DNA from: Bacteroides bouchesdurhonensis
GTDB taxonomy: Bacteria > Bacteroidota > Bacteroidia > Bacteroidales > Bacteroidaceae
Assembly: GCF_900155865.1 (NCBI RefSeq)
Contig: NZ_LT707006.1
Coordinates: 1,941,685 to 2,005,684, forward strand
DNA: 64,000 nt
Direction of reading: 5' to 3'
The translations under genes were made by a program, and so were the position numbers. Below the pieces are notes generated by a model, which ran no database searches, was not told the origin of the DNA, and saw only the letters and a list, made by a program, of their open reading frames with translations. Positions 1-8,952 of this stretch are shown here, one piece after another (position 1 is the stretch's first letter; each line of letters starts with the position of its first letter).

Positions 1-1
1 A

Positions 2-88
2 ATCTCTATCTATCCGTACGCTAACTATGGTCGTCCGGGAACAAAATACGAACAGATGGCGGAACATCGATTGGCGAATAGAGAATGA
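2..88 (+). CDS. C-terminal end of an unidentified protein (5' truncated)
   Basis: Frame 2 is open from the left edge and reads 28 codons before a TGA at 86-88, ending in ...AEHRLANRE. The segment contains a YPYANYGRPG motif. It lies just upstream of, and in the same direction as, a sigma factor with its own promoter. I do not recognise the family from so short a tail. A sulfatase or glycoside hydrolase would fit such a neighbourhood, but that is only a guess. Confidence 0.55.
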   Translation: MSIYPYANYGRPGTKYEQMAEHRLANRE

Positions 89-92
89 TACG

Positions 93-123
93 GTTGTCTT
101 TTAGTAAAAAAAGACTAACTTTG
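93..123 (+). promoter_or_regulatory. Bacteroides sigma-ABfr-type promoter for the ECF sigma gene
   Basis: A GTTG -33-like box at 93-96, 19 bp, then TAACTTTG (match to TAnnTTTG) at 116-123. Transcription would begin near 130, about 25 bp before the sigma start at 155. The match to the known Bacteroides housekeeping consensus is good. Confidence 0.6.
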
Positions 124-154
124 TGACCCGATATGTTAAAAAGATAAGTGATTC

Positions 155-661
155 ATGGAGGATAAAACGGAATTTGATCGTATGTTTAAAGAATGGTTTG
201 CAAGGCTGTTTTTCTTTGCCAACCATTATTTGCAAGATACGGAAGCAAGCCGGGATATTGTGCATGATGCATTTGAATATGTTTGGCGGAACTATGAAAA
301 AATGGACTCCGCTACCGTAAAAGCTTATCTTTATTCCATTGTTCGTTCGCGTTGCATTGATTATATTCGCCTGCAGAACGCCCAGGAAGATTATGCAGAA
401 TTTGTTCTTAAGATGACTCAAGACGATACGGATACGGAAGACCGTTTGTTGTGGGAAGAACGAATGATGCGTATCCGTAAGGCAATGGATAAGCTGACTC
501 CTTTGACCAGACATGTGTTGGAGAGATGTTATAATGGCCGTAAGTCTTACAAAGAAGTAGCCGATGAACTGAATATTAGCGTAAGTGCTATCCATAAACA
601 TATTGTTAAAGCACTTCGGGTGATACGTGAAGAAATTAAAAATGAATCACCGGAAAGGTAA
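155..661 (+). CDS. ECF-type RNA polymerase sigma-70 factor
   Basis: The 168-residue protein has the size and layout of Bacteroidetes ECF sigma factors. Region 2 (about residues 10-80) includes DTEASRDIVHDAFEYVW, the core-binding and -10 recognition helices. Region 4 (about 105-160) ends in a helix-turn-helix with SYKEVADELNISVSAIHKHI. It is followed 38 bp later by a FecR-type anti-sigma gene and then SusC/SusD genes, the classic cell-surface signalling layout in which ligand binding at SusC frees the sigma factor to transcribe the locus. The start at 155 is the first ATG of the family-typical N-terminus. A longer alternative start in this frame is not available. The regulon is inferred from position only. 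Confidence 0.93.
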   Translation: MEDKTEFDRMFKEWFARLFFFANHYLQDTEASRDIVHDAFEYVWRNYEKMDSATVKAYLYSIVRSRCIDYIRLQNAQEDYAEFVLKMTQDDTDTEDRLLWEERMMRIRKAMDKLTPLTRHVLERCYNGRKSYKEVADELNISVSAIHKHIVKALRVIREEIKNESPER

Positions 662-699
662 CTGATTGTAGGTTGTGTCCGTAGTATAATAAATAATGT

Positions 700-1875
700 A
701 TGGATAGGTGTATGGAAATAAGTGAGTCGGAAAAGAAAGCATTAGACGTAATGGAGAACCCTAAAGGGGTGACCAGGGAAGACGTCGATACTTTGCAAGG
801 AGAATCTTTGCAAGATTGTCAGCTTTTAGATGATATCTCTTTCTTGTTGGAACAGGAAACTGCGGTTACTTGTCCGGATATTGATCAGGAATTGCAGTAT
901 TTCCACCGCAAACGGCAAGACAAAATATGGAAACGTCGTGTGATAGGGTGGAGTATAGCAATCGGTGCGGTAGCGGCTTTGTTTATTAGTGGTATCTTCT
1001 TATTAGACAGAGAACCGGAGGCGTTGTCGGCTACTGTCGTTGAAGTAGCTGATTCGACTCATATAGTGCTGGAAGCAGATCCTTCTCCACAAGAAGTTAT
1101 CTTGGATGTAGAAGATGCCGCGCAACAACACGAAACCTATTCGTTGAAGGAAATAGAAAAAACTCCGGTAGCTCAAACGGCAACTGTCCATACGAAAGAA
1201 ATTAATTACCTTGATAAAAACGAGGAACAGGAAGAAGTAAATACTCAAATCCATACTCTGAGTATTCCCAGAGGGCAAATGTTCAAGATTGTTCTCTCCG
1301 ACGGTACGGAAGTCTTCTTGAATGCGGGCAGCCGTCTTGCTTATCCTACTAAATTTGTCCGTAAGGAACGGATAGTGACTCTAGAAGGAGAAGCCTATTT
1401 TAAAGTAGCCAAAGACAAAGACCACCCTTTTATTGTGAAAACAGGAACGGTGGAAACTCGTGTATTGGGGACAGAGTTTAACATTAGCAGTTATTCCGCT
1501 TCGGATGTTCATGTCACATTGATTGAGGGAAGTGTACAGGTAGACGCTTCCGGTAGTTCCAAGGTCATTGTACCGGGGCAGGATTTATGCATACGTGAAG
1601 ATGGAAGCATGACTGTAGAAGAGGTGGATTTGCATTCCTATATGTATTGGCGGGACGGGTATTTCTATTTCGATAATCTTCCGTTGGTCGATGTACTGAA
1701 AAGTATAGGGCGTTGGTACAATGTAGGAGTCGAGTTTCGCAACACAGAGGCAATGGGTTGCAAAGTACATTTCCTTTCCGAACGTTTTCAGGGATTGGAA
1801 CATACGCTTACATTACTTAACAGAATGGAAAAAGCCGATATCCGGTTGGAAGGTAATATATTAGTTGTAGACTGA
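700..1875 (+). CDS. FecR family anti-sigma factor
   Basis: The 391-residue protein has a cytoplasmic N-terminus of about 85 residues, one membrane segment around residues 86-108 (WSIAIGAVAALFISGIFLL), then a periplasmic FecR domain. This domain contains the typical IPRGQMFKIVLSDGTEVFLNAGS stretch, shown here in part, and LEGEAYFKVAKD. The C-terminal 70 residues form a DUF4974-type module (DVLKSIGRWYNVGVEF). In this family the N-terminus holds the ECF sigma and the periplasmic part contacts the STN domain of the partner SusC, which is encoded directly downstream. The start could be 700 or 712. An acidic linker of about 60 residues follows the membrane segment and is longer than in many relatives. 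Confidence 0.93.
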   Translation: MDRCMEISESEKKALDVMENPKGVTREDVDTLQGESLQDCQLLDDISFLLEQETAVTCPDIDQELQYFHRKRQDKIWKRRVIGWSIAIGAVAALFISGIFLLDREPEALSATVVEVADSTHIVLEADPSPQEVILDVEDAAQQHETYSLKEIEKTPVAQTATVHTKEINYLDKNEEQEEVNTQIHTLSIPRGQMFKIVLSDGTEVFLNAGSRLAYPTKFVRKERIVTLEGEAYFKVAKDKDHPFIVKTGTVETRVLGTEFNISSYSASDVHVTLIEGSVQVDASGSSKVIVPGQDLCIREDGSMTVEEVDLHSYMYWRDGYFYFDNLPLVDVLKSIGRWYNVGVEFRNTEAMGCKVHFLSERFQGLEHTLTLLNRMEKADIRLEGNILVVD

Positions 1876-2008
1876 TGCATGACAATTTGGTCGCTTCTGA
1901 AAAAAAAGTATCGCTTTCTGAAAAATATTCGTTTGAAAAGGTAACCGTTTGAAGTTTTACTCCGTATATAAACTGATAATATGAAATTCTATTTTAATAA
2001 AGTCAGTT

Positions 2009-5000
2009 ATGAAAAAAGATCGGTTACTTGCCATTATCTTTTTTATTTCCTGGTTGGGCTCGCTTAGTGTAGGAGCACAGGAAGTGAAAGAAAAGCGGAT
2101 TACGATGGAATTTAAAAACGAGCATCTGTCTTCTGCATTCAAGAGGCTCGAAAATGTATCTGGATATAAGATACTATTTGCTTATGAGGATGTCAATCAA
2201 TACACAGTCGATGGAAAAGTGAAGAATCAAACCATCGGACAGGTCCTGAAATTTATGATTGGCGACAAACCATTAAAATTCCTTATCGACGGGCAATTTG
2301 TGAACATCACTCCCCAAAGAAAAGAGCCGGCAAAAACTGTGGAAAAAGTAAAGGGAACAGTTGTTTCCGTCGAAGACGGTTTGCCGGTTATCGGAGCGTC
2401 TGTCCATGTAGCAGGAACAACTATCGGAGCACAAACCAATATCGATGGAAACTTTGAACTTATCAAAGTGCCCGGTGATGCAATGGTACAAATTTCTTAT
2501 GTAGGAATGGAGACTGTGTCACTGCCTGTCAGTGCTGTGATGAATGTTCGGATGAAAGCAGACGTACAGACATTGGACGATGTCGTTGTGACGGGATATT
2601 ACACGCAACGCAAACAAACATTTACCGGAGCTGCAACTAACTATAGTGGAGCCGAACTGGCTGCTATCTCTGACCAGAACTTGCTTTCTACCATTGCCGC
2701 CATCGATCCTTCATTTAAGATTGTGGATAATCTTGCTATGGGTTCCGACCCGAATACAGTCCCCAATATTCAGGTACGTGGTGTAAATGCACTTCCTACC
2801 ACTACCAGCCTGAGTGAAGAATATAAAGGTAACTCCAATCTTCCTACCTTTATTCTTGATGGTTTCGAAGTCAGTGTAGAAAAAGTATATGACCTCGACC
2901 CGAACCGGGTATCTAATATTTCAATATTGAAAGACGCTTCGGCTACGGCTATTTATGGTTCACGTGCTTCTAACGGGGTCGTTATTATTGATACCAAAGC
3001 ACCGGCAGCGGGGAAATTACGTTTGAACTATTACGGAAGTCTGGATTTTGAAGCTGCCGATCTTTCCGATTATCATTTGCTGAGAGCTTCCGATAAATTG
3101 AAATATGAAGATTTGGCACAACTGTATGTAGGTACAGGGGCTGTTTACGTAGATGAGGAATATCGCAGAAATTATAACGAACGGTTGAAACTGGTACAGA
3201 AAGGCTATGATACGGACTGGTTGGCACAGCCGTTACGTTCTTTAGGTATCAGCCATCGTCATAGCGTACAGCTGGAAGGTGGTAATGAAAGCTTCCGTTA
3301 CGGAGTAAATCTTACCTATAACGGAACGTCCGGTGTGATGAAAGGCTCCGACCGTACTCGTATCGGTACAGGAATCAAGTTGCAGTATAACTATCGTAAC
3401 CTGCGTTTCCGCAATGAGATTACCTATGATAAGGTGACTTCCAATAATTCTCCTTACGGATCGTTCAGTGATTATGCCAACATGAATCCTTATTATTATC
3501 CGTACGACGAAAACGGGCAATTGAAGAAAATTCTGTTTACCATCTACAGTCCCAGCTCAGGCTCTACAACCGTAGTCAATCCGATGTATAACTCTACCCT
3601 GAACACGAAAGACCGGACTGCTTATGATGATTTCGTTGATAACTTTAGTGTGGAATGGGATATTTTGAATAACCTGAAGTTGAAAGGTAACTTTTCTCTG
3701 GAACGTGTTAATAAATCGACGGATATCTTTAAACCGGCAGACCATACTGATTTTGCTACAGTGGAAGAGAACAAAGGAAGCTATACCAAAGGAAATACAG
3801 TGTCCAGCTCTTATGACGGCAGTTTGGTGCTTTCTTATTTCGGGCAATTCAAGAAACATGCACTGAGTTTGAACGGAGGTTGGAATATCCAGCAGACTTC
3901 GGATGATTACAGTACCTATACAATCAACGGATTTCCCAATCAGCAACTCGATCATCCTGCTATGGGAGCGGGCTTTCTCGAAGGCAGTACTGTAAAAGGA
4001 GATGCTACCATGACTCGTCTGATGGGATTCTTCGGAAATGCAAACTACAGTTTTGACGACCGTTATTTTGTAGATGCTTCCATACGTATGGACGGTTCTT
4101 CTTTATTTGGCAGCAACCAACGGTGGGGTACTTTCTGGAGCACCGGTATCGGATGGAATCTTCATAATGAGGCGTTTATGAAAGAAGTTTCTTTTGTCGA
4201 TCAGTTCCGTTTGCGTATGAGTACCGGATATACAGGTAGTCAGAGCTTTTACCCTTATCAGGCATTGATGATGTATCAATATAAGAGCGAGTTGGCTTAT
4301 CAGGATTATATCGGTACGGTAATCAAAGCGTTTGGGAACTCGAACTTGAAGTGGCAACGTACCAATAAGACAAACTTTGGTATCGACTTCGGTTTCTTCA
4401 AAAATCGTCTGAGTGGATACTTCAATTACTTTATCGAGAACTCGAAAGATTTGTTGGTAGATGTCAATATGGCTTCTTACCTTGGTTTCGACTCTTACAA
4501 AGAGAATCTGGGAGAAACTCAGAACAAAGGTTTCGACTTTAATGTGAAACTGACTGCTTTCCAGAATAAAGACTGGCGCGTGAATTTGTTTGTAAACGGA
4601 CAGCATTACAATAACACGTTGAAGAAGATCTCTTCGGGATTGAGTTCTTTCAATGATAAAGCAGATGCGGCCGGTTCAACCAAGCCTTATGTAAGATACA
4701 TTGAAGGTGCTTCTGTCAATACCATTTGGGTAGTACCATCGGCAGGTATTGATCCTGCAACAGGAAATGAAGTATTTATCAGTAAAGACGGTAGTTACAC
4801 CGGAACATGGAGCGAAAAAGATTATGTCCCTTATGCTTCGGCCGACCCGAAGTTGAGTGGAACGTTTGGTTTCAATATCTACTACAAAGGGTTTGAACTG
4901 AATACGAACTTCTATTACCGCTTCGGAGGATATGCTTATAACCAAACTTTGGTCGATAAGGTGGAAAATGTGAATCCATATAATAATGTAGATGAACGTG

Positions 5001-5296
5001 CGCTCTATAACCGTTGGCAGACTCCGGGAGTAGCTGCCATATTTAAACGTATCAGCGATCGTACGGCAACGAAACCGACTTCCCGCTTTGTGGAGAAAGA
5101 TAATTATCTGTCTGCCAATTCGGTAAGCCTTGCCTATACGTTCCGGACAGATTGGATCCGTCACTTTGGAGCACAATATCTGAAAGTGGCTATGACTGCA
5201 AATGACTTTATGAGGATGTCTACTATACGTCGTGAGATCGGTACGGCTTATCCTTATGCGCATCATTACTCCTTTACTGCTCAATTAACTTTTTAA
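2009..5296 (+). CDS. SusC-like TonB-dependent receptor with N-terminal STN domain
   Basis: The 1095-residue outer-membrane transporter has a signal peptide ending at VGAQ, then a Secretin/TonB N-terminal (STN) domain at about residues 30-100. A carboxypeptidase-D-like regulatory domain follows at about 115-195 (GTVVSVEDGLPVIGASVHV). The plug domain (about 195-335) carries the conserved LKDASATAIYGSRASNGVV motif, and a 22-strand beta-barrel ends in an aromatic-rich C-terminus (YSFTAQLTF). The STN domain shows it is a signalling transporter that talks to the FecR protein upstream. SusD begins 1 bp after the stop codon, so the two are translationally linked. The imported substrate cannot be told from sequence. 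No glycoside hydrolase lies in the visible locus. Confidence 0.95.
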   Translation: MKKDRLLAIIFFISWLGSLSVGAQEVKEKRITMEFKNEHLSSAFKRLENVSGYKILFAYEDVNQYTVDGKVKNQTIGQVLKFMIGDKPLKFLIDGQFVNITPQRKEPAKTVEKVKGTVVSVEDGLPVIGASVHVAGTTIGAQTNIDGNFELIKVPGDAMVQISYVGMETVSLPVSAVMNVRMKADVQTLDDVVVTGYYTQRKQTFTGAATNYSGAELAAISDQNLLSTIAAIDPSFKIVDNLAMGSDPNTVPNIQVRGVNALPTTTSLSEEYKGNSNLPTFILDGFEVSVEKVYDLDPNRVSNISILKDASATAIYGSRASNGVVIIDTKAPAAGKLRLNYYGSLDFEAADLSDYHLLRASDKLKYEDLAQLYVGTGAVYVDEEYRRNYNERLKLVQKGYDTDWLAQPLRSLGISHRHSVQLEGGNESFRYGVNLTYNGTSGVMKGSDRTRIGTGIKLQYNYRNLRFRNEITYDKVTSNNSPYGSFSDYANMNPYYYPYDENGQLKKILFTIYSPSSGSTTVVNPMYNSTLNTKDRTAYDDFVDNFSVEWDILNNLKLKGNFSLERVNKSTDIFKPADHTDFATVEENKGSYTKGNTVSSSYDGSLVLSYFGQFKKHALSLNGGWNIQQTSDDYSTYTINGFPNQQLDHPAMGAGFLEGSTVKGDATMTRLMGFFGNANYSFDDRYFVDASIRMDGSSLFGSNQRWGTFWSTGIGWNLHNEAFMKEVSFVDQFRLRMSTGYTGSQSFYPYQALMMYQYKSELAYQDYIGTVIKAFGNSNLKWQRTNKTNFGIDFGFFKNRLSGYFNYFIENSKDLLVDVNMASYLGFDSYKENLGETQNKGFDFNVKLTAFQNKDWRVNLFVNGQHYNNTLKKISSGLSSFNDKADAAGSTKPYVRYIEGASVNTIWVVPSAGIDPATGNEVFISKDGSYTGTWSEKDYVPYASADPKLSGTFGFNIYYKGFELNTNFYYRFGGYAYNQTLVDKVENVNPYNNVDERALYNRWQTPGVAAIFKRISDRTATKPTSRFVEKDNYLSANSVSLAYTFRTDWIRHFGAQYLKVAMTANDFMRMSTIRREIGTAYPYAHHYSFTAQLTF

Positions 5297-5297
5297 A

Positions 5298-6713
5298 ATG
5301 AAGAAGAATATGAAGAAGATACTAATATTAGGTTATATACTACCACTTTTGACATTGTCTTCGTGTGAAAGTTGGTTTGATATTTCCCCTAAATCAGAAC
5401 TGAAAGCCGATGATCTGTTTGAGACTTCGCAAGGATTCAGAGATGCGTTGATCGGTTGCTATGGAACAATGGCTACCAAAGATCTTTATGGTGGACAGCT
5501 GACCATGACCTATATGGATGTGCTCGGGCAATATTATTCCACAGCCGGCACTGCCCTCAATAATTTTGAGAATGCGTACACATACAATTATTCTGAAACA
5601 AAAGAGGAAACACGCAAAGATAATATTTGGAAGAACGAATATAATATTATTGCCAACCTGAATAGCCTCTTAGATCGTATTGACGATCAAAAGGGAATTT
5701 TTGCAACCGGAGAATACGAACTTTTCAAGGGAGAAGCATTGGGATTGAGAGCTTACATTCATTTAGACCTGTTGCGTCTGTTTGCTGCTTCACCTGCCAT
5801 GGAGAATGGCAGAAACCGGAAAGCGATTGCTTATGTAGACCGTTATACAAACGAACTTTTTGAACGTCTGACTACAGAAGGCGTTTTGAATCGTATTGTA
5901 GGCGACTTGGAAGCTGCACGTACTTTGTTGGCTCCGATTGATCCTTACGGACCCCAACATGCTACATTTGATTTGGAGAATCTTACAGGAGTATGGAAAG
6001 GAAGAGAGTACCGGATGAATTATTACGCGGTAACTGCTTTATTGGCACGTACTTTATTGTATCGAAATGCGGAAGGCGATCAAACTAAAGCCTATAATTA
6101 CGCAGTGGAAGTAATCAACTCTACTCTGTTTCCACTTGTTTCCGGTGCGGACCTGTCGAGCCAGGATAAGAATGGCTTTATTCAGGAAAATGTTTTTTCA
6201 CTGGAATATCGTGGACTAAAAGATGAAATGGTAGATAAATACTTCTATGTAAGTAATGCTAATTCCGATTTCCTGTCTATAAACAAATCAACCCTGGGTA
6301 AGATTTTCCCTACAAGTTTGAGTATGGACTATCGTCAGCAATGGTGGGTAGAAAACTCCGGGTCTTATAACCTGATTGCGAAATATAGTTATTCGGAACG
6401 TATCCCTCTATTGAAAGTTTCAGAGATGTTTCTTATTGCAACGGAAACTGCTCCGACATTGGGAGATGCAAACGATTACTTTTATCAGCTTCAATACCAT
6501 CGCGGACTTCCCGAAACGGAACTGACTGCAGAAAACTTACAAGAAACGTTACTTGCGGAATATGCCAAAGAGTTTCTTGGTGAAGGTCAGTTGTTTTATG
6601 CTTACAAGCGTATGGCGATACAGAAAAAGCCTATATTAAAGACTGCATTGTCCGATTATGAGAGTGTATATATACTTCCGCTTCCTACGGAAAATACGTA
6701 TTTTATAGATTAG
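5298..6713 (+). CDS. SusD/RagB-like surface nutrient-binding lipoprotein
   Basis: The 471-residue lipoprotein has a lipobox TLSSC with the lipidated Cys at residue 23, followed by SWFDISPKSEL, the typical start of mature SusD proteins. TPR-like helices cover the N-terminal half, including EALGLRAYIHLDLLRLF, and a C-terminal SusD domain ends with ILPLPTENTYFID. SusD proteins form the lid on the SusC barrel. It lies immediately downstream of SusC and 6 bp upstream of the DUF4843 lipoprotein, so the genes form one transcript. Confidence 0.94.
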   Translation: MKKNMKKILILGYILPLLTLSSCESWFDISPKSELKADDLFETSQGFRDALIGCYGTMATKDLYGGQLTMTYMDVLGQYYSTAGTALNNFENAYTYNYSETKEETRKDNIWKNEYNIIANLNSLLDRIDDQKGIFATGEYELFKGEALGLRAYIHLDLLRLFAASPAMENGRNRKAIAYVDRYTNELFERLTTEGVLNRIVGDLEAARTLLAPIDPYGPQHATFDLENLTGVWKGREYRMNYYAVTALLARTLLYRNAEGDQTKAYNYAVEVINSTLFPLVSGADLSSQDKNGFIQENVFSLEYRGLKDEMVDKYFYVSNANSDFLSINKSTLGKIFPTSLSMDYRQQWWVENSGSYNLIAKYSYSERIPLLKVSEMFLIATETAPTLGDANDYFYQLQYHRGLPETELTAENLQETLLAEYAKEFLGEGQLFYAYKRMAIQKKPILKTALSDYESVYILPLPTENTYFID

Positions 6714-6719
6714 CGTGTT

Positions 6720-7418
6720 ATGAAGAAATTTTTATTAATAAACATATGGGCTATGCTGATCGGCTTTAGCCTTTGGGGATGCCAGGAAAATGAGAGAATG
6801 CTGTACGAGGAAAAGCCGGCTGTCTACTTTAGCACTGTGACGGAAAAAGATAGCATTTCCTATTCCTTCGCATCCGGTTTGAAAGATGAAGATGTAGTCT
6901 CTATTCCGGTACGGATTATCGGAACTTCTATTGATAAAGATCGCTCAATCTTTGTGGAAGTAGATCCCGCATCGACTGCTAAAGAAGGAGTTCATTATAA
7001 AAATCTATCAAAATCAGTCGTTTTGAAAGCTGGTAATATAGAAACTGCTATCAATATAACTGTAATGAATGAAGATTTGAAGAATGGAGATGTGAAACTG
7101 ATTCTGAACCTGAAGTCAAGTGAGGATTTTGATTTAGGATATACCGGTTCATTAAAAGCGAAACTGGTGATAACGGATCAGTTGGTTAAACCTTCTTATT
7201 GGGATATGCCATTGTCATTGTACTACGGAACCTACTCAAAAGCAAAACATCGTTTATGTATCCAGTTGCAGGGATTTGATTTTCCGGAAGCGATGGATTA
7301 TTCAATAGTAACTAGTTATATGTCTTACGGGCGTATAGTTTATAATTATTTGGTTCAGACTCCTATCTGGGACGAAGATACACAGTCATGGATTACAGCC
7401 GATTGGTCACCACTTTAA
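6720..7418 (+). CDS. DUF4843-type surface lipoprotein
   Basis: The 232-residue protein has a lipoprotein signal peptide with the Cys at residue 21 (FSLWGC) and an N-terminal beta-rich region with SYSFASGLKDEDVVSIPVRI, which I match to the DUF4843 family. These proteins are found directly after SusD in Bacteroidetes uptake loci and are thought to be extra surface-exposed binding lipoproteins of the SusCD complex. It sits 6 bp after SusD and 11 bp before the next lipoprotein gene. The family call is by recollection of its usual position and start, and the substrate is unknown. Confidence 0.75.
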   Translation: MKKFLLINIWAMLIGFSLWGCQENERMLYEEKPAVYFSTVTEKDSISYSFASGLKDEDVVSIPVRIIGTSIDKDRSIFVEVDPASTAKEGVHYKNLSKSVVLKAGNIETAINITVMNEDLKNGDVKLILNLKSSEDFDLGYTGSLKAKLVITDQLVKPSYWDMPLSLYYGTYSKAKHRLCIQLQGFDFPEAMDYSIVTSYMSYGRIVYNYLVQTPIWDEDTQSWITADWSPL

Positions 7419-7429
7419 TAATTTAGAAT

Positions 7430-8950
7430 ATGATGAAGAAATTAATAGTATGTATAATGCTGTTCGCCTGTTGGGCGTGTGTGGACGACACAACGAATGA
7501 GAACTTTGATACACTTAATGATGTTGTCATTGAGGGGATCAAAGATGAATATACCGATGTGTATGTAGACAATTTATTTAGTATTCATCCTACACTAAAA
7601 ACCACATTGAATACGGAAGCTGATCTGAGATTCTTCTGGATTACTTATGATAAATCTACTCGTTATGAAGCGGATACACTTTCCAAAGAAAAGAATTTGG
7701 ATGTGGTGATTCGTTTGACTCCGGGTGAACATACGATGAAGTTCAAAGCTGTAAGCACAGTGACGAAAATCTATTATGAGAAAGAGTTTACTGTAAATGT
7801 GGTGAATGAATTTACTAATGGATTGATGATTCTTGCAGAAACGGATGAAAAAGCTATACTTGACTTCTGGATTCCCGGTAAAGATGAGATTGTAACAGAT
7901 GTTTATGGTAAACTAAATGATGGTGATGTACTGGGTACTCATCCGAAACGGGTTTATTTCAACAAATATCGGACAGATGTGACGAGTGAGGTGCTTGTAA
8001 TGTGTCAAGATGGAAAGGGAGGTAAAATACTTGATAATATCACCTTAACCAAACGTCGGGATTATAAGGATATGTTTTTTGGTGTGGTTCCGGATGAAGT
8101 AGTGCCACAGGCTTATTATAAGAGTTCAATGCGTGAATATTTGGTGGATAATGGGCTGGTTTACGACCGAGCTACTAACAGTTTAACTCCGGATGTAACG
8201 GTAAAACCTAATTTAGTGGTTCAAGGTGGTACTTATGAGATTGCAGACAATGCTAATTTTATAGATGATGAAGATATGGTTGGCCGTATGGTACTTTATG
8301 ATAATCAAAATACTTGTTTCTATTCTATAATTAATATAGCAACTGCTTTTCTGACGAAAGTAACTAAAACAAGTGGTTTTACATATGTCAATGGTGGTTT
8401 CTTTAATCCGGATCAGGTAGGAATGAGATGTTTGTATGCAGGTATTACTTCGCGTAGTGCGTCCGGAGATAAAGAATATCTGGGAGTGTTTGAGACTCCG
8501 GAAGGAGAGAGGCATTTATTGAAGATGGGAATTGGCTTTTATACAGATGCTACACCTTCCTCTTATTTTAAAGATTTAGGTAATGAGGTGCTTACTTGTG
8601 AGAACATCGCTACAGCTAACTCATTCACTACTTCCGCTCTTTTCTCCGGTTATTTATTTTATGTAGCTGGCAGTAAAGTTTATGTCTATAACTCGGCAAG
8701 CTCCACTGGTGGGGTAATTTATGACTTGCAAGATGATGCGGAAGAAGGTGCCCAATATGTCATTGATCATATTGAAGCGGAACGTGGTGGAAATCGTTTG
8801 TGGGTAGCATTCCGTAACAATAGTTTGTCGGAAAAGAAAGCAGGTTTCTGTGGCTTGACTGTTAATACCGATGGTGGCCTTAGTTTGAAGCGTACTGTAT
8901 TCCATCCTAATTTTGCTGATCGTATTGTAGATTTTGAAAGTAAATATTGA
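7430..8950 (+). CDS. PKD-like family surface lipoprotein
   Basis: The 506-residue protein has a short lipoprotein signal peptide with the Cys at residue 17 (LFACWAC). An immunoglobulin/PKD-like beta domain spans about residues 30-125 (WITYDKSTRYEADTLS, LTPGEHTMKFKAV), and a long beta-rich C-terminal region of about 350 residues follows, perhaps a propeller. Proteins of this type (PKD-like family in public annotation) follow DUF4843 lipoproteins in the same kind of SusCD locus. It is probably displayed on the cell surface and helps capture the substrate. It ends 2 bp before the thioredoxin-like gene. A start 3 bp downstream (Met2) is equally possible. Confidence 0.72.
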   Translation: MMKKLIVCIMLFACWACVDDTTNENFDTLNDVVIEGIKDEYTDVYVDNLFSIHPTLKTTLNTEADLRFFWITYDKSTRYEADTLSKEKNLDVVIRLTPGEHTMKFKAVSTVTKIYYEKEFTVNVVNEFTNGLMILAETDEKAILDFWIPGKDEIVTDVYGKLNDGDVLGTHPKRVYFNKYRTDVTSEVLVMCQDGKGGKILDNITLTKRRDYKDMFFGVVPDEVVPQAYYKSSMREYLVDNGLVYDRATNSLTPDVTVKPNLVVQGGTYEIADNANFIDDEDMVGRMVLYDNQNTCFYSIINIATAFLTKVTKTSGFTYVNGGFFNPDQVGMRCLYAGITSRSASGDKEYLGVFETPEGERHLLKMGIGFYTDATPSSYFKDLGNEVLTCENIATANSFTTSALFSGYLFYVAGSKVYVYNSASSTGGVIYDLQDDAEEGAQYVIDHIEAERGGNRLWVAFRNNSLSEKKAGFCGLTVNTDGGLSLKRTVFHPNFADRIVDFESKY

Positions 8951-8952
8951 TT

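Noticed and set aside
101..601. Long minus-strand open frame over the first sigma gene
   Set aside because: It lies fully antisense to a clear ECF sigma gene and has no recognisable domain.
4676..5284. 202-codon minus-strand frame inside the first SusC gene
   Set aside because: Antisense shadow of a conserved beta-barrel, with no family motif or promoter.
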